Positions 1 to 10,563 of a DNA stretch of 64,000 bases are shown here, one piece after another. The notes under the pieces were generated by a model. That model had not been told where the DNA came from. It did no database searches and saw nothing but the letters and a program-made list of their open reading frames with translations. Position 1 is the stretch's first letter. Each line of letters opens with the position of its first letter. This stretch comes from Enchytraeus crypticus (taxonomy: Eukaryota; Annelida; Clitellata; Enchytraeida; Enchytraeidae): assembly GCA_905160935.1 (NCBI GenBank), contig CAJHZI010000416.1:558001-622000 (forward strand). The letters are read 5' to 3'. Both the position numbers and the translations under genes were made by a program.

Positions 1-177
1 ATTAGGAAATTTAGTCCATTTTCCGTGTTGCCAGTCCAGTGAATGTCTGAGATTTTACTCTCAGATCAGCGCGGCTGGGATTCGAACCCACGAGAGTTCA
101 ATTCACCTCAGGGTCTGTCATTTAAAACTTCAAGACGTTATCTGCACCCTTAACCATTGCGCTATTGAGACATTCAC
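1..177 (-). mobile_element. tRNA-derived SINE, copy 1
   Basis: On the minus strand this stretch carries pol III promoter-like boxes: an A-box-like TAGCGCAATGG near 145-160 and a B-box GGTTCGAATCC near 75-90. The gap between them is wider than in a tRNA gene, which points to a tRNA-derived SINE head. A second copy at 59146-59340 on the plus strand matches along nearly the whole length, including the segments after the B-box. The left end of this copy is cut by the window edge. Confidence 0.75.
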
Positions 178-2231
178 TATCAATCATATCAATCTATCAA
201 TCATATACTTCAATATCAATCATATACTATAATATAATATAATATAATATCTATTATATAATATCATATAATATCATATAATATATAATATAATATGATA
301 TAATATAATATAATATCAATCACATACTTCAAGCATCATCAGAAGAATACGCAGGAGCTGAGGAAGGCAATGAGCAATTACCTCAGCAGTCACATTTTCC
401 AAAACTATAAGATACATAAGAGAATAGCGTTTGAGATGAACACTTACGTTGACTGAGTTCAGAGAGACTGATATAAGAATGAGAAGTAATTTATTTTTAC
501 TTTTGTTTATATTTTTTAATTGAACAAAAACAACATAATTATAACATATGCGAGCAATTCAGTTGTAATGATTAAGATTATAACCGCAACAGCATAGTCA
601 TCTTTCATAGAAGAGAAAATGCAATATTGTCAAACATCTGATAGAAATCTAACTAAACAACAAACCAACAGAATTTAGCTATATATATATTTTAACAATT
701 TATAACAGAGCATTTTAATTACAGCTAATTATTATAAGTTATTAGCTACAGTTTCATGGGTGTTTTTTATGGAATAACTTCAACAAGTAGACATTTATAA
801 TATACTGTATATAACAGCAAAATGATGCAGTAGAACTTTGTCACAAGGGTCAACAGTAAGTCAAAACAAGAAATATAAGCAGTAATTTATGAATGATCAA
901 TCTTATTTAAATATCCCTTAAACAAAAATACCATCTTTAATTCATTAGCTGGCAAGTAACAAATCCTACATGTACACTAATGCATTTAACACTGCATTGT
1001 ATTAGTTATTTTAGAGGCTTGAGATTCAATTCATAATTAACCGCAGTAGTTTGCGTAGTCAAACATAGCAACCTATCTCCCTATAGTTATTTGTCCACTC
1101 TCTGTCCGCACGACGCTCAAACAGTTGTAACTTATAAATGCTTTTGATAGGTGACTGTGATGATTAATCGGAGCTTATCCATTAATCGTGTAAAAATGAC
1201 GTCCGAAACATAGTATATAATGTTCAGTAATGTGACGCTTTAGAAGTAAATGAGCAGTTAGGCTATTGATTATAAAAAATCTGTCCACGTTAATTTGTAA
1301 TTCTTTGCGCTTAGACTATGCTCTTAGTGTTAAAAAATAGAAAATAAATTTGATTAGCCGATGATGAATTGAGAATCACTTTCCCTCACTCTTTCTATCT
1401 CTGTATTGCTCTGCCAAGTGAACAGTTTAAGGTGCATATTCATACTGGGTTGATGCGCTCTACAAAGAGCACTCCATCAATCAACAAGCCAGCTGCATCG
1501 AGAATAGCTGACTAAAAATTTTCGATTAGCACACAAACTTTAGTCTAATTTCAAAATAATCTTAAACAAAAGATATTTGAAAACTTCAATGTTAAACAAT
1601 AATAAAGCTGATGACAAAAAATAACCTTAATGAAAAAGAATGGAGACTAGAGGTAATTACATTATGATTTAAAGTCCAGCCAATCAGCAGTCTACAATTA
1701 CTGCAATTTAAAGAGTACATAATTAGAATTCTGCATCGTATGAATACTTTAACATCTGCAATGTATGAATACTTGAACAGCTGCATTGTATGAATACAAA
1801 CACATCTCTATATATCTACGTAATATTAATAAACTAGTATCATCCATATGTACATCTTTTTCGATGTACGATTGTATTTTTGCTATCACAGTATCATAAC
1901 CTATGAAATAAATTCACAAATGCCTATGACATTTATAAATAATTTCAAATTACTCAAATCTATTCCTAACAGGAAAATGATTGCAAATTTTATTTTTAAA
2001 ACTAATCCACTATAAACAAACAAGACTCAGTTTACATGATAGACAACATTACACATAGATGTTGATAACTGATATATAGGATCAAACTTACACCACGTTT
2101 AACTGATTTAATTTACTAACTTAAGGCACAATCAGTGACCCATGAACCACTGATACTGTACACCCATGGAATGCACAGAAAAAGCTCTAATATGTAGATC
2201 AAACAGCTCAACAAGGCAGACGTGCTGCTCT
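178..2231. other. AT-rich stretch downstream of the reductase gene
   Basis: I see no coding gene here. Bases 215-320 are a degenerate AATAT-type low-complexity run. Bases about 1385-1510 resemble one end of element C (compare 63430-63740 and 29480-29760). The part next to 2232 presumably includes the 3' UTR of the minus-strand reductase gene, but I could not pick a polyadenylation signal with confidence. Confidence 0.5.
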
Positions 2232-4126
2232 CTACAACTTTGACAGCTCGATGGAACGCTTGGTGGCAGCCTCGACGGCTCCTATCAGAGCACTGCGGTA
2301 CCCACTCTGCTCCAGGTGATGTACTCCAGCAATGGTGGTTCCTCCGGGCGAGCAGACGTCATCCTTCAACTGTCCCGGGTGTCTACCGGTGTCTAAAACC
2401 ATCTTAGCGGAGCCCTGAGGTCACAATGAGCAAACACAGCGTGGCGTCAAATAGTCAGCATACTAATTACATCATACAGAGACCAAAAGTTGCTGAGAGT
2501 GCTAATGCATCTTTACTTCCTATCAAAAATTTTAGTTTTTATCAATTACAACTGCAGACTGTGTTTTGACATATTCTTATTGCATTCCTCAAATTGCTGC
2601 GTTTCTATTACTAGTTAAGTGTAAATTGAGTTAAAATATAGGTAGCATCTAACGTCCTGAAAAAATAGAAAAATGATTTTGTGGTTCAATTATTTCAGTA
2701 CACCTCATAAAATATTGCAGGCAATGTCCGTTTCTAATATTCTATGAGTAAACAGATTGTCTAGAAGCATAACGGGGTTAGTCTGACAGTCGAGTAACAC
2801 AGGTCTGTAAATTAGTCTAAGAACATTATTAGATTTAGCCCAATGTACAAGTCTTAAATGAAAAGCATTCAATCAGAACCAGTATACACTTTCTAATAAA
2901 AATTTACATTTCAAATCAATAGCATCGTCACTGTCTTTTTAAAAAAATCATTAAAGTAACAATAATAAACTTTGATAACAGTTTATTACAACAAATGTTT
3001 AACTAATTTTTAACCGTTTGTTTATCTAATTTTAGAAAAATTAAAAACATCATTCTATGGCAGGATTTACCATGACAGTCTGAGCGGCTAAACGTTGAGC
3101 GATGTCTCTCGGTAGACCCATCTTAACTCCTCCATCAGCCAGCGCCTCTATAGCGAGAAAAACCTAATAGCAACAAACAGCGCCTCTATAGCGAGAAAAA
3201 CCTAATAGCAACAAACAGCGCCTCTATAGCGAGAAAAACCTAATAGCAACAAACAGCGCCTCAATAGCGAGAAAAACCTAATAGCAACAAAGAGTGATCT
3301 GTAGCGAGAAAAACCTAATAGCAACAAACAGTGATCTATAGCATACCTCTATACCTATATTTACCTCTACTGCAAGAAAATCCTAATAGCGACAAAAACA
3401 ACTACTAAACAGCACTGAGTGACACAGTCTTTTAGAGTCATTAGCACACACCTGGACTCAATCTGGACATTTTGTCTGGTGGCTGTGCCACAATAACAAA
3501 ATTAAATGACTTTCAAATTTATATAGTTACATCAATAGATTTACCACCAAATCAGCCGATAACAACAAATTTCTAGATAGCAGATTTCTACTACTTTATT
3601 CTGAAATAAAGATGGTGAAAATCTTGGTTTGGACCACGCTATTACATAAAAAGATTACAAATGAGGAAGTTCTGGAGAGAGTTGGTACAGATAGACAGTT
3701 GATAAATGTATTAAGAAATAGGAAGAGAGTTGGATAGGACACATTCTAAGGGGGAAAGTCAATTAAAAGTGGTCATAGAAGGCAGAATGGAAGGAAATAG
3801 AGGCAGAGGAAAGCCAAGATTCGGTATGTTAGATGATTTAAAGACCCACTCATATGTAGATATGAAGAGGAAAGCGGAAGACAAAGAAGAGTGGAGGCAT
3901 TATATACCATGGACCTGCCAGTATGCAGTGTACTAAGAGAGAGAGTTTCTGAAATATTGAATTCCAGAAGTTAAATTTCTTTAAAAATTATTTTAAGTGG
4001 ATTAAGAGGTAACTTGATCAGAATCTTTCATCAAAGATGTAGAAATCTGATGACAGATGACAAATCCTGCATGAGATAGTTGCAGTTGATTAGACTACAT
4101 AATTAATAATTACTGATGTACACATG

Positions 4127-4174
<48 letters not shown>

Positions 4175-4350
4175 CATATATATTACAAAAATTATTTTTT
4201 TATGATATTCAGATGCATGTTTCCTTTGGGACATTAAAAGCAACACTTTGGGCTGAAGGTGTGAAAATTGTATTGCATTGTAATGTATTGTACTGCATTT
4301 CATGTATTGCATCGCATTGTATAGTATTTTGATGTGTAGAGACATACATA

Positions 4351-4386
<36 letters not shown>

Positions 4387-4502
4387 TATGTATGTCTCGC
4401 ATTGTATAGTATTTTGATGTGTAGAGACATACATACATATATATGTATAATCATATATTATATATAATATATAGTTAATATAGATATATATATATATATA
4501 AT

Positions 4503-4540
<38 letters not shown>

Positions 4541-7500
4541 TACTATATAATATAAATATATATTATTTAATTTATATATATATAGATTATATATATATGT
4601 ATATATATATATTATATATATATATATATACATACATGTATATATGTATATATATAATTATATATATACATATAATTATATAGTATATATATATATATAT
4701 ATATATATTGCATTGTATTGTGCTGTATTTCATGTATTGTATTGTATAGTATTCTATGTGGCATACATAGGCGGGTCCGCTGCCACTCAGCGCAGTGACG
4801 GCGTCGAGGTGTTTCTCAGGAAGAGACGTGCAGTATCCCAGACACTCGAACAACTTCTTCACAGTCGCCTCGTCCTCTGTCGTAGCGTGCGTACCCTTAC
4901 TGTAAACACTCGCAGCGCAGTGCACCAGTGCGGGAGTGTTGGGCATCACCCTTATCACACGTGTGCCTTTAGGCAGAAACTACAACAACATCACATCTAT
5001 GTGATTATTAGTAATATGGGCATATGTTATAAGAGCAAATTAGCAATACTGATAATTAATACTCTTTAATTTATAAACAGTAACGTCAGAAAGGGCATTA
5101 GGTTGGTGATCGCCTAGGATCCAGAAATTGCTACAAAAACTTAAATGAATGGACAGTTTCAGTGAGAAAATCTATTCGTATCCTGACCGTAGTTAAATTG
5201 GGATTTATGGGAAGATGATAATGAATTTATAAACTATAAAAATACAGTTTTACAACTACAAAAAATTACACAAAAATTATAAATAAATAAATTGAAACTG
5301 TAATTAATGTTTGATATAAAAATCATTACTGTAGATACATAAATGTCCAAAACTTAAATCAGCTTAACACTATCTCCACTTCAGGTAAAGATAGAAGCTT
5401 CAAATTAAAAGAATAAACTTTCATTTCAAAGCTACCATAATTTCAAATATAGGCCTATTAATATTTTAAACACCAACCTGCAATCTACACAGTGGTGCGT
5501 GAAATAGATTCATGTACCAGATTCTAAGCTTGATTCTTTGGCTTAAAATCTTCATCCAATCAATTACCTTTAACTCAGTTCAGTATTGCTCTAGCTTAAC
5601 TACATCAACAGTAGTATTTGCACCAATTAAAAGTAAATAAACTCAAGTTAATAAAGACATTAAATAGGCTGCTAGTTGTTCTAGTAGCCATTAAATAGAC
5701 CGCTACTTGTTCTAGATGCTATTAAATAGGCAGCTATTCGTTCTAATTGACAATAAATAGGCAGCTACTTGTTCTAGTTGACATTAAATAGGCAGCTACT
5801 TGTTTTAGTTGATATTACATAGGCAGCTACTTGTTCTAGTTGATATTAAATAGGCAGCTACTTGTTCTAGTTGACATTAAATAGGCAGCTACTTGTTCTA
5901 GTTGATATTAAATAGGCAGCTACTTGTTCTAGTTGATATTAAATAGGCAGCTACTTGTTCTAGTTGCTAATAAATAGGCAGCTACTTGTTCTGGTTCATA
6001 CTAAATAGGCAGCTACTTGTTCTAGTTGATATTAAATAGGCAGCTACTTGTTCTAGTTGATATTAAATAGGCAGCTACTTGTTCTAGTTGACATTAAATA
6101 GGCAGCTACTTGTTCTAATTGATATTAAATAGGCAGCTACTTGTTCTAGTTGATATTAAATAGGCAGCTACTTGTTCTAGTTGATATTAAATAGGCAGCT
6201 ACTTGTTCTAGTTGATACCAAATAGGCAGCTACTTGTTCTAGTTGATATTAAATAGGCAGCTACTCATTCTAATTGACAATAAATAGGCAGCTACTTGTT
6301 CTAGTTGATATTAAATAGGGAGCTACTTGTTCTAGTTGATATTAAATAGGCAGCTACTTGTTCTAGTTGACTGAGAGTGATTCCGGCAGCAATTGATACA
6401 AACAGTTTCTCAGGTATTCCGCTGACCGCTGCAGTCACTTCATTCAGCACATCGGCCACCATGTTGGGCTTAACGGCGATGATTATCACGTCGCTGTTCT
6501 TTACCACTTCCACATTGCTTGATGTTGTCTTGATCTCTAGCTCTTTCTGCACATTTTATAACTCTACTGTTAACAATCCAGCTCTACCTACTGTTTAATT
6601 TAAATTTTAGAATAATTGGTTGAGGGCAGCCGAAAGACATAAACAGTAGAAAACAGCAATTTTGATTAGATTATGAGTTTATTAACAGTAGTAATAACGT
6701 GTAATAATTAAGAGTAATTAAGAGAAAAATAATTTGATTAATAATTAAGAGTCATAATTATCAGCTATAATTAAGAAGATTAGATCAGGACACGCTTTTA
6801 TTCGTGTGGTAAAGCAATTGTTTAGCATTTTTTGGCATTTTCAATATGTACAGGTAATGTGATATATTAAGATTACCGTATAGTGCCCGACTGCGAGTGA
6901 AAATATACAAAAAGGATTTAGAATTTTACAAAAGACTAGACACTAGAGAAAGAAAGAAAGAAAGAAAATTACCAATCGGCTACTAAACTTAAAGCACTCA
7001 AGAAAATATGTAAACTCCAGAAATTGTTACAAAATTTTCTATAATGAATGGAAAAGTTCCCACCTCACAGAGAGGAGTGGAAAAGGTCTATAATATACAT
7101 GAGAAGCTCAGTAACTTAAGTAGAAGTAATAAACTGTCAGAGATTTCACTAACAGCAAAGCTTGTCAAAGTCTCGACACTGACATCACTGCAGATCATCT
7201 TACCAGCGCCAACAAGACCTGAGCGAATCAATCAATCACTACACAACATTGATCTCTATCCTCTCAAGTATTCAACTATATAACAAAGCATGTGACATTC
7301 TCACTCTCTCTCTCTCTCTCTCTCTCAGTGCATTACCCACTGGCACGTCCATGGCATATAACGCCTTCACTCTTCCCTGTCTTCCGTTTTTTCTCAACAT
7401 TTCTGTTTTCGTTCTAACATTTTAAAAGGCGCAAATGCAATTTGACTAAGCCAAATTAATTATTAACAGGTATAGATAGAAATCAAAACACAATTAGAGC

Positions 7501-8489
7501 GCTACTGCCATTCATGAAAACTTCATGAAACTGAAGTCAATACAACGTGAAAAGAATTTATGCATAAGAGTGCATAAAAATCCAGAAAGCACCATAAAGA
7601 TGATTTGTTAAAGAGAGGGGAGCAGACAAAGGGGAGGGGATCTAAGAGCAAGTCGTAAATGTCGTAGCTCCGGATTTGTTTCATTATCTTCAAATTTTGA
7701 TCTCGAAGTAACCCATTCAAATCGTAACATGTCAAGTTATCAAAATATCATGGAACCCAGTACAGGAAGAGACCGAAAGCTGACTGACCTGTAGGTTAAA
7801 TACACACACTAAATGTGAGTGTGCAATAGCAATAAGGACATTGAGATCAAAGCCAGTAATATCCATAGGCACATTATTTAAGAGCAACCTGAGTAATATG
7901 AATAAGCACATTAGGAGCAACACATGCAATAGAATTCATCACATTAAAATAAATGCTGGTCAGTAAAAATATTAAAGTTTTGGATCTTCAATTACAATCT
8001 AATAGCCAAGATTATGGTTATGACTATTACTGTAAGGCAATCAAGTAAAATGTATTCTCTGAACACTGTTAATAAGCACTCTACGTAATCCGCAAATTTG
8101 CATAACAATTTCGTTTCTCTTTTGTCTGTATGTTTTTTGTTTTACTGCTTTTTGCTGTATGTCCGTATATGTAGTAAGGAGGATTGCGGTGTTGTACTTG
8201 TAAGATGAATGGATTTGTACCTGGGGTGAATCGATTTGTAGTGATATGTGATGGGGGGATGTCCCTGACATCATCCTTGTATGAGGAAATGGACGTTAAA
8301 CCTTTATTATTATTATTATTATTATTACTATTAAGGTTCTACCAGTTCTGTGGTGAAATGAAGATTAAATAAGCACGAGTAACACACGAGTAACCTACCA
8401 GCATCGGAGAAGCCCTTACTGAGAGCTTGGCACATTCTACCAGCTCCAATGAAACCAACAGATAAATTCAACTGATTAGATGAAGCCAT
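2232..8489 (-). CDS. PYCR: Pyrroline-5-carboxylate reductase (six coding exons)
   Basis: This enzyme reduces 1-pyrroline-5-carboxylate to proline with NAD(P)H, the last step of proline synthesis. Coding exons in transcript order are 8399-8489, 7154-7218, 6358-6546, 4767-4979, 3071-3163 and 2232-2414. They join in phase with GT-AG introns to give 277 aa, the usual family size. The N-terminus has the Rossmann motif [32 protein letters not shown] and LSGSGPAY follow, then [23 protein letters not shown] and the C-terminal P5CR signature [16 protein letters not shown]. The start at 8489 was chosen because it lies nine residues before the conserved VGFIGAG, although the frame stays open upstream into a 30-bp array. 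No mitochondrial presequence is obvious, as in the cytosolic PYCR3-like form, but paralogue assignment is uncertain. Several exon junctions are tandemly repeated (see separate entries). All exon sequences look intact. Confidence 0.93.
3141..3401 (-). repeat. 38-bp tandem array across the PYCR exon 5 acceptor
   Basis: Copies begin at 3141, 3179, 3217, 3255 and 3293, with a degenerate sixth ending near 3401. In gene orientation each unit contains the last 15 bases of the intron, ending CTATTAG, and the first 23 bases of exon 5 (coding VFLAIEAL). Only the innermost copy continues into the rest of the exon. Every outer copy repeats a usable-looking 3' splice site. Confidence 0.95.
3640..3960 (+). 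mobile_element. LINE family B, C-terminal coding end and tail
   Basis: The translation contains [20 protein letters not shown], then [20 protein letters not shown] and [17 protein letters not shown]. This is the typical C-terminal tail of non-LTR retrotransposon polyproteins found in many invertebrates. It ends in a GA-rich run near 3930. There is an in-frame disruption between the two parts, so this is a dead 5'-truncated copy lying in a PYCR intron. Related fragments are at 7300-7400, 13235-13330, 14715-14870, 15445-15610, 47515-47650 and 56540-56910. Confidence 0.75.
4123..4720. repeat. (AC)n and (AT)n microsatellite block
   Basis: This block lies in the PYCR intron between exons 4 and 5. 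A (CA)n run from about 4128 passes into (TA)n. Further long (TA)n stretches lie at 4357-4384 and 4436-4710. Open reading frames across it encode only YIYI-type repeats and are not genes. Confidence 0.9.
4268..4436 (-). repeat. Duplicated copy of the PYCR exon 4 donor region
   Basis: Bases 4268-4352 match 4695-4772 with scattered differences. The latter interval contains the true exon 4 donor (exon end GCCTAT followed by intron GTATGC, boundary at 4767). The copy at 4340-4352 reads GCCTATGTATGTC in gene orientation, so the junction itself is duplicated. A shorter third copy lies at about 4386-4436. Confidence 0.7.
5080..5215 (+). mobile_element. RTE-like retroposon tail, (GAT)n family, fragment
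   Basis: The sequence has the phrases 'aacgtcagaaagggcatt' and 'cctaggatccagaaattgct' and ends with 'tgggatttatgggaagatga'. The same order of phrases recurs at 38750-38990, 53379-53645 and 53865-54105, and reversed at 28435-28500. It sits in the PYCR intron between exons 3 and 4. Confidence 0.6.
5661..6369 (-). repeat. 31-bp tandem array across the PYCR exon 3 donor
   Basis: About 23 copies of a 31-bp unit are present. In gene orientation the unit contains CAACTAGAACAA (the last 12 bases of exon 3, coding QLEQ) followed directly by the intron start GTAGCTGCC. The copy next to the exon, ending at 6369, provides the real donor at 6357/6358. Nearly every other copy keeps the same exon-tail plus GTAGCT context. 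The unit length is not a multiple of three. Confidence 0.97.
7300..7400 (-). mobile_element. LINE family B tail fragment
   Basis: A (CT)n run is followed by 'gtgcattacccactggcacgt' and 'ccatggcatataacgcc'. This is the reverse complement of the end of the family B copy at 3890-3960. It is a short truncated insertion in PYCR intron 1. Confidence 0.6.
8184..8330 (+). mobile_element. LINE family D 3' tail with (TTA)n
   Basis: The run 'gtgaatcgatttgtagtg', 'gacatcatccttgtatgagg' and 'gttaaacctttattattatt' recurs at 25545-25655 and 46445-46512 on the plus strand, and reversed at 10472-10563 and 23715-23870. At 25365-25655 the same tail follows a degraded LINE C-terminus, so it is a LINE 3' UTR. 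This copy lies just downstream of PYCR exon 1, within intron 1. Confidence 0.65.
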
Positions 8490-8597
8490 ACTGCACGCCC
8501 GGATAATATAAGAACTACTCTGAGGTTTATCTGTAAAATAAATAAAAAAACTTACTTTCTTATCATGACATAATATAAATAGCCATACAATATCACT

Positions 8598-9355
8598 ACA
8601 GGAGCCTAATAGCATGTAGTAGTGAGCATAGGAGCCTGGTAGCATGTAGTAATGAGCACAGGAGCCTGATAGCACGTAGTAATGAGCACAGGAGCCTGAT
8701 AGCACGTAGTAATGAGCACAGGAGCCTGATAGCACGTAGTAATGAGCACAGGAGCCTGATAGCATGTAGTAGTGAGCACAGGAGCCTGGTAGCATGTAGT
8801 AATGAGCACAGGAGCCTGATAGCACGTAGCAATGAGCACAGAAGCCTAATAGCATGTAGTAGTGAGCATAGGAGCCTGGTAGCATGTAGTAATGAGCACA
8901 GGAGCCTGATAGCACGTAGTAATGAGCACAGGAGCCTGATAGCACGTAGTAATGAGCACAGGAGCCTGATAGCACGTAGTAATGAGCACAGGAGCCTGAT
9001 AGCATGTAGTAGTGAGCACAGGAGCCTGGTAGCATGTAGTAATGAGCACAGGAGCCTGATAGCACGTAGCAATGAGCACAGAAGCCTGATAGCACGTAGT
9101 AATGAGCACAGGAGCCTGATAGCACGTAGCAATGAGCACAGAAGCCTGATAGCACGTAGTAATGAGCACAGGAGCCTGATAGCATGTAATAATGAGCACA
9201 GGAGCCTGATAGCATGTAGTAATGAGCACAGAAGCCTGATAGCATGTAGTAATGAACACAGGAGCCTGATGGCATGTAGTAATGAGTACAAAAGCCTGAT
9301 AGCACGTAGTAATGAGCACAGGAGCCTGAGAGCACGCAGTAATGAGCACAGGAGC
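8598..9355. repeat. 30-bp minisatellite upstream of PYCR exon 1
   Basis: About 25 copies of a unit like 'aggagcctgatagcacgtag' plus 'taatgagcac' are present. Because the unit is 30 bp, several minus-strand frames stay open and give spurious proteins with 10-residue repeats. One of these frames (9335 downward) runs without a stop into PYCR exon 1. I regard the array as noncoding by default, with that caveat. Confidence 0.95.
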
Positions 9356-9364
9356 CAGATACTG

Positions 9365-9465
9365 TAACATACTCGTACTTGCTTATTCCTCTATTATACT
9401 CTTGCTTGCTTATTCATCTATTATACTCTTGCTTGCTTATTCCTCTATTATACTTTTGCTGCGCT
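9365..9465. repeat. 27-bp tandem repeat, three copies
   Basis: Three copies of a unit containing 'cttgcttattcctctattat' follow directly after the 30-bp array, upstream of the PYCR gene. Confidence 0.75.
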
Positions 9466-10471
9466 GTGTAAATGTAATATAAATTATGTACGTTTTTTAT
9501 ACTACAGAATACTACATGTGTACGTACTTGTTTAAAAATTAGCGTTAAAAGATTAACTTTCGCTTAGTTTCATAAGGAATACTTTCAGAGACGGTCAAGC
9601 TAGGAATTGAACCGTTGGCATTCTGCTTTTCAAGCAATCCACTCAGCTAAACAACCGGTATAAACTAATCCTAACTATAACAAAAACTAGAATAAAATGC
9701 ACCTGCCGATCATGGAAACATCGAGCACTACGAAGTAGAAGTCAACCCAATGAGCAATGTACTGAATACACAAAAGGAAGAATGCTACAAAATGTGAACA
9801 AGATTTTGTTCTCACTAAATACTATTTCTATTGATATTTATTTCACATACAGTAGTTATAATTGTGGCTAGTAATAGTCATCATCACCTTCCCTTGAATC
9901 CCAGTTGGGTCCGGATTGTTTACTAAAATTCTTAACATAATAATCACTGGTTTCATGTCCTGTCCACTATTGCTGTTATCTCTACAGGTTCTTATCTTTG
10001 CCAAAATGCAAAAATTTTAGCAGTTGCTATATACTGCAGCCTGGTAGGACAGGGGCCTGTTTTCAAGTGCCTCCCTGTCAACCAATATGAAACATATTAA
10101 AGCATACATTGACACTGTGTGCAATAGCACTCTACTCACATTTGATCTACTTACAGCTGATCAGTAACTTATCTCTAACCAGTCGCTGATTGCTCAGTAT
10201 TCAGGGACTAAACTAATAATAGTAATAATAATAATAATAGTAATAATAATATTAATTAATGGCATAGGCAGACTTATTGTAGAGCAAACCGGCGATAAGC
10301 GAGAGACCTCTTTTCTTTGGCAAAGGCTTTCGATGACTTTGCAAAGATTGAATGCAGTCTGCTTCAGCAATTCTTTTAAGCCTATTGATGACCTCGAGTA
10401 GCCGGGCGGCGATTCAGCACGTATTGCTCGAATCGTTTTTATCAAACCCCAGGTTCTTTACACCGGGGTAA
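9466..10471. other. Intergenic region with repeat fragments
   Basis: No gene is recognised. Bases 9590-9665 on the minus strand look like a decayed tRNA or tRNA-derived SINE head, with A-box-like TAGCTGAGTGG, B-box-like GGTTCAATTCC and normal tRNA spacing. The stems pair poorly. An (AATA)-type run lies at 10210-10255. A fragment of the RTE-like tail (reverse 'cttcccttgaatcccagttg') lies near 9888. Confidence 0.4.
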
Positions 10472-10563
10472 AAAAAAAATAATAATGACTTAACGTCCGT
10501 TTGTCATACAAGGATAAAGTCGAGAACGTCCCCCATCATATGTCACTACAAATTGATTCACCA
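10472..10563 (-). mobile_element. LINE family D tail fragment
   Basis: The bases contain 'taacgtccgtttgtcataca' and 'gtcccccatcatatgtcact', the reverse complement of the family D tail at 8230-8310. The A/T-rich end near 10472 corresponds to its (TTA)n tail. Confidence 0.6.

Noticed and set aside
2222-2407. Plus-strand 61-codon frame
   Set aside because: It is the antisense of PYCR exon 6, whose reading is conserved.
5661-6369. CRISPR-like array
   Set aside because: Units are contiguous with no unique spacers, the genome is eukaryotic, and the unit derives from an exon edge.
8331-9370. Long minus-strand frames encoding repeated 10-residue peptides
   Set aside because: The DNA is a 30-bp tandem array, so frames stay open by period alone, and several overlapping frames are open at once. 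Kept only as a low-priority note because one frame joins PYCR exon 1.
9590-9665. Functional tRNA gene on the minus strand
   Set aside because: The A and B boxes are present, but the T-arm and acceptor stems do not pair, so it is at most a pseudogene or SINE head.
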